A stretch of 64,000 bases of DNA, taken from contig CM072877.1 in assembly GCA_036937835.1 (NCBI GenBank), positions 1,214,001-1,278,000 of the forward strand, written 5' to 3'. Under the pieces are notes generated by a model. The model was not told the origin of the DNA, did not search any database, and saw only the letters and a list, made by a program, of their open reading frames with translations. A program made the position numbers and the translations under genes. Below are positions 62,432-64,000 of this stretch, piece by piece (the first letter of the stretch is position 1; every line of letters begins with the position of its first letter). This DNA is from Pampus argenteus. Lineage: Eukaryota > Chordata > Actinopteri > Scombriformes > Stromateidae.

Positions 62432-62937
62432 TTGTTGATGGCAAACATGGTTTTGATTGAAAATATTGCTCCTTGTTTAAGAAAAACTGTAGTTGTCAGT
62501 TTTGGCCTGAGAGAAAGCTATTTTTACAAATGTTACAGTAAAAGCTGCAGGAAGCTCTCAGAAGTGAGTTTGTTGGTCCTAATCATTAGAAATCAGTTAC
62601 TTGTTGATGGCAAACATGGTTTTCATTGAAAATATTGATCCTTGTTTAAGAAAAATTGTAGTTGTCAGTTTTGGCCTGAGAGAAAGCTATTTTTACAAAT
62701 GTTACAGTAAAAGCTGCAGGAAGCTCTCAGAAGTGAGTTTTTTGGTCCTAATCATTAGAAATCAGTTACTTGTTGATGGCAAACATGGTTTTGATTGAAA
62801 ATATTGCTCCTTGCTAAGAAAAACTGTAGTTGTCAGTTTTGGCCTGAGAGAAAGCTATTTTTACAAATGTTACAGTAAAAGCTGCAGGAAGCTCTCAGAA
62901 GTGAGTTTTTTGGTCCTAATCATTAGAAATCAGTTAC

Positions 62938-64000
62938 TTGTTGATGGCAAACATGGTTTTGATTGAAAATATTGCTCCTTGTTTAAGAAAAACTGTAGTT
63001 GTCAGTTTTGGCCTAAGAGAAAGCTATTTTTACAAATGTTACAGTGGAAGCTGCAGGAAGCTCCCAGAAGTGAGTTTTTTGGTCCTAATCATTAGAAATC
63101 AGTCACTTGACTTGTTGATGGCAAACATGGTTTTATTGAAAATATTGATCCTTGTTTAAGAAAAACTGTAGTTGTCAGTTTTGGCCTGAGAGAAAGCTAT
63201 TTTTACAAATGTTACAGTAAAAGCTGCAGGAAGCTCTCAGAAGTGAGTTTTTTGGTCCTAATCATTAGAAATCAGTTACTTGTTGATGGCAAACATGGTT
63301 TTGATTGAAAATATTGCTCCTTGTTTAAGAAAAACTGTAGTTGTCAGTTTTGGCCTGAGACAAAGCTATTTTTACAAATGTTACAGTAAAAGCTGCAGGA
63401 AGCTCTCAGAAGTGAGTTTTTTGGTCCTAATCATTAGAAATCAGTTACTTGTTGATGGCAAACATGGTTTTGATTGAAAATATTGCTCCTTGTTTAAGAA
63501 AAACTGTAGTTGTCAGTTTTGGCCTGAGACAAAGCTATTTTTTTACAAATGTTACAGTAAAAGCTGCAGGAAGCTCTCAGAAGTGAGTTTTTTGGTCATA
63601 ATCATTAGAAATCAGTTACTTGTTGATGGCAAACATGGTTTTGATTTAAAATATTGCTCCTTGTTTAAGAAAAACTGTAGTTGTCAGTTTTGGCCTGAGA
63701 GAAAGCTATTTTTACAAATGTTACAGTAAAAGCTGCAGGAAGCTCTCAGAAGTGAGTTTTTTGGTCCTAATCATTAGAAATCAGTTACTTGTTGATGGCA
63801 AACATGGTTTTGATTGAAAATATTGCTCCCTGTTTAAGAAAAACTGTAGTTGTCAGTTTTGGCCTGAGAGAAAGCTATTTTTACAAATGTTACAGTAAAA
63901 GCTGCAGGAAGCTCTCAGAAGTGAGTTTTTTGGTCCTAATCATTAGAAATCAGTTACTTGTTGATGGCAAACATGGTTTTGATTGAAAATATTGCTCCTT
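62938..64000 (+). repeat. 2,368-bp higher-order unit, copy 2 (cut by window end)
   Basis: Repeats the start of the unit at 60570, with AGTGGAAGCTGCAGG instead of AGTGGAACCTGCAGG and a private loss of GAT (GGTTTTATTGAAAAT). It continues through the GAGACAAAG monomers, then a GATTTAAAAT and a CTCCCTG monomer of the 53.5-kb type, before the window ends. Confidence 0.85.

Larger units (their letters stand above)
60570..62937 (+). repeat. 2,368-bp higher-order unit, copy 1
   Basis: Defined by the rare combination GGCCTAAGAG, AGTGGAACCTGCAGG, GCTCCCAGAAG and a 5-bp tandem duplication (CACTTGACTTG) that all recur 2,368 bp later, from 62938. About fourteen monomers. It includes the three 337-bp dimers at 61421-62431. 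Confidence 0.87.
1..64000 (+). repeat. Satellite DNA array of 169/178-bp monomers (entire window)
   Basis: The same unit recurs head to tail from the first base to the last, recognisable by TTGTTGATGGCAAACATGG about every 169 or 178 bp. No copy is inverted and no non-satellite sequence interrupts it. Monomers are close to identical, mostly differing by one to a few bases, so the array is young or actively homogenised. The A consensus is about 34% GC by hand count. The monomer length is close to a nucleosome plus linker, as in many centromeric satellites, but a centromere role is inference only. I do not recognise the family. There is no gene, tRNA, rRNA, transposon or origin that I can support anywhere in the array. 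Confidence 0.98.
45003..64000 (+). repeat. A domain 4
   Basis: About 112 A-class monomers with one B-length hybrid at 48894. The first monomer (45003) is itself a hybrid: AATTAGTTAC and ATGGCTCCCTG on the B side, ACTGTAG and GGCCTGAGAG on the A side. Sub-blocks are a 3.4-3.7 kb duplication (45850-52288), a group based on CTCCTGG/GATTTAAAAT/GGCAAATGTGG/CTCCCTG monomers (52289-60569), and a terminal 2,368-bp unit. The array is still ongoing at 64000. Confidence 0.9.

Noticed and set aside
1..64000. CRISPR array
   Set aside because: There are no short repeats separated by unique spacers; the full 169/178-bp unit is repeated and the apparent spacers are the same in every unit.
1..64000. Human alpha satellite, which has a similar 171-bp monomer
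   Set aside because: Only the length is similar; I see none of the alpha-satellite sequence, and the two length classes here differ by a palindrome arm.
1..64000. Inverted (minus-strand) monomers marking array inversions
   Set aside because: Reading through the window, every unit has TTGTTGATGG or a close variant on the plus strand; I found no reverse-oriented copy.

Overview
The whole 64 kb window is one uninterrupted tandem satellite-DNA array. I see no protein-coding gene, RNA gene, transposon or unique sequence, and the array continues past both ends. It holds about 375 head-to-tail monomers, all on the same strand. Roughly 300 are a 169-bp class (called A here) and about 74 are a 178-bp class (called B). 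These counts come from hand-stepping through the repeat and are approximate. The A consensus is about 34% GC. This monomer length, block structure and homogeneity are typical of eukaryotic centromeric or pericentromeric heterochromatin. I do not recognise the monomer, it does not look like human alpha satellite or Arabidopsis pAL1, and I cannot name the organism.

Layout: A domain 1 (1-10187), B-rich domain 1 (10188-15648), A domain 2 (15649-28202, with a small embedded B trimer and one B singleton), B-rich domain 2 (28203-33498), A domain 3 (33499-41618), B domain 3 (41619-45002), A domain 4 (45003-64000, with one hybrid B monomer at 48894). B monomers differ from A by a 9-bp segment that completes a perfect inverted repeat, and by linked single-base differences (ACTATAG versus ACTGTAG, AATTAGTTAC versus AATCAGTTAC, often ATGGCTCC versus ATTGCTCC). 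The A consensus contains no CpG, while the B palindrome carries two.

Above the monomer level the array is a mosaic of higher-order repeats. They include 9/10-monomer units near 4.1-8.3 kb, a roughly 2.7-kb unit at 15.1-22.6 kb, 534-bp and 890-bp B multimers at 41.9-43.9 kb, 6/8-monomer units at 52.4-54.8 kb, a 337-bp dimer at 61.4-62.4 kb and a 2,368-bp unit at 60.6-64 kb. Long internal duplications sit at offsets near 18.0-18.35 kb, 29.9 kb, 33 kb and 3.4-3.7 kb, and differ by gains or losses of whole monomers. This is the signature of repeated unequal exchange or replication-slippage amplification.

The regularly spaced 65-68 codon open frames are a by-product of the periodicity and I do not annotate them as genes. 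They open at TTG, close at the same TGA in every monomer, and 169 and 178 are not multiples of three.
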